Source: an uncultured Saprospiraceae bacterium
Lineage (GTDB): Bacteria; Bacteroidota; Bacteroidia; Chitinophagales; Saprospiraceae
Assembly (NCBI GenBank): GCA_937942465.1
Contig: CALDEO010000008.1
Span: 1-6,189, forward strand
Reading direction: 5' to 3'
DNA: 6,189 nucleotides
Both the position numbers and the translations under genes were made by a program. Shown here one piece after another: positions 6,075-6,189 of this stretch; within the stretch, counting starts at the first letter, position 1; every line of letters starts with the position of its first letter. The notes under the pieces are model-generated. The model was not told the DNA's origin. It was given only the letters and a program-made list of their open reading frames with translations, and did not search any database.

Positions 6075-6082
6075 CAAAGATA
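6075..6082 (-). promoter_or_regulatory. -7 promoter element of rplY
   Basis: On the minus strand this reads TATCTTTG followed by CAGTCG, a perfect TAnnTTTG. It is identical to the -7 element of the tRNA-fMet gene in this window. Transcription should start near 6068, giving a 5' leader of roughly 25-30 nt. The expected -33 region reads TGTTTT, only a partial match to TTG. Confidence 0.65.
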
Positions 6083-6189
6083 TATTTTTTACTTCTAAAA
6101 CAGTACGATTAATTCATTTTTTGGTCAAAGAATATTTCATCTATCCTTTTAATAGTCAATCATTTAGCAATAAAATGATATTCGCTTGA
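6083..6189. other. Right-end non-coding sequence upstream of rplY
   Basis: All three minus-strand frames entering from the right edge meet a stop within about 35 bases. If the upstream gene is on that strand, only its last few codons could be present, and none is recognisable. No hairpin followed by T residues was seen. Nothing else is supported here. Confidence 0.4.

Noticed and set aside
6131..6159. A sigma-70-like TTGACT, 17-base spacer, AATATT on the minus strand upstream of rplY
   Set aside because: Bacteroidota primary sigma factors do not use the E. coli consensus, and a perfect TAnnTTTG lies closer to the gene. In AT-rich DNA such a match is easily accidental.

Overview
This is a 6.2 kb AT-rich chromosomal segment from a member of the Bacteroidota. 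Three things point there: a secreted metallopeptidase ending in a type IX secretion (Por) sorting domain; a DUF2807/GIN-type exported protein; and promoter elements of the Bacteroidota form TAnnTTTG (three perfect copies, each at a sensible place), with no Shine-Dalgarno sequence in front of the starts. The layout of the peptidase resembles proteins of Saprospiraceae/Lewinella-like marine bacteria, but that finer placement is only an impression from family knowledge.

Layout, left to right. (1) Positions 1-407, minus strand: the first 135 codons of a YkgJ-family cysteine-cluster protein running off the left edge. Its GTG start overlaps the stop of the next gene by one base. (2) 407-1939, minus: a secreted M43-like (pappalysin-type) zinc metallopeptidase with signal peptide, HExxH catalytic domain, fibronectin-III-like region and T9SS sorting domain. 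(3) 1940-2137: a divergent intergenic region. (4) 2138-2827, plus: an exported GIN/DUF2807 beta-helix-like repeat protein. (5) A strong, probably bidirectional hairpin terminator between converging genes. (6) 2959-3871, minus: an msrA-msrB pair for reduction of both methionine sulfoxide diastereomers. (7) 4150-4222, plus: initiator tRNA-fMet(CAU) with its own promoter, a leader of about 75 nt and a terminator hairpin. (8) 4348-5304, plus: a tRNA-dihydrouridine synthase with its own promoter and a dyad symmetry overlapping that promoter. (9) 5418-6041, minus: ribosomal protein L25 (CTC/TL5 type) with an alanine-rich tail and its own promoter.

How the genes relate: the right half is translation machinery (initiator tRNA, a tRNA D-loop modification enzyme, a 5S-rRNA-binding ribosomal protein). 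The middle is an oxidative protein-repair operon. The left half is cell-surface or secreted biology plus a metal-cluster protein of unknown role. Transcription units are short and mostly separated by hairpins.

I looked for an unusual system (repeat arrays, non-coding RNA, mobile element, defence or toxin genes) and found none. This reads as an ordinary core-genome region. The points most worth checking are the dyad over the dus promoter, the structured leader and C1xU72 end of tRNA-fMet, the corrected L25 start, the Ser replacing Gly in the peptidase zinc motif, and the one-base overlap of the peptidase and YkgJ genes.
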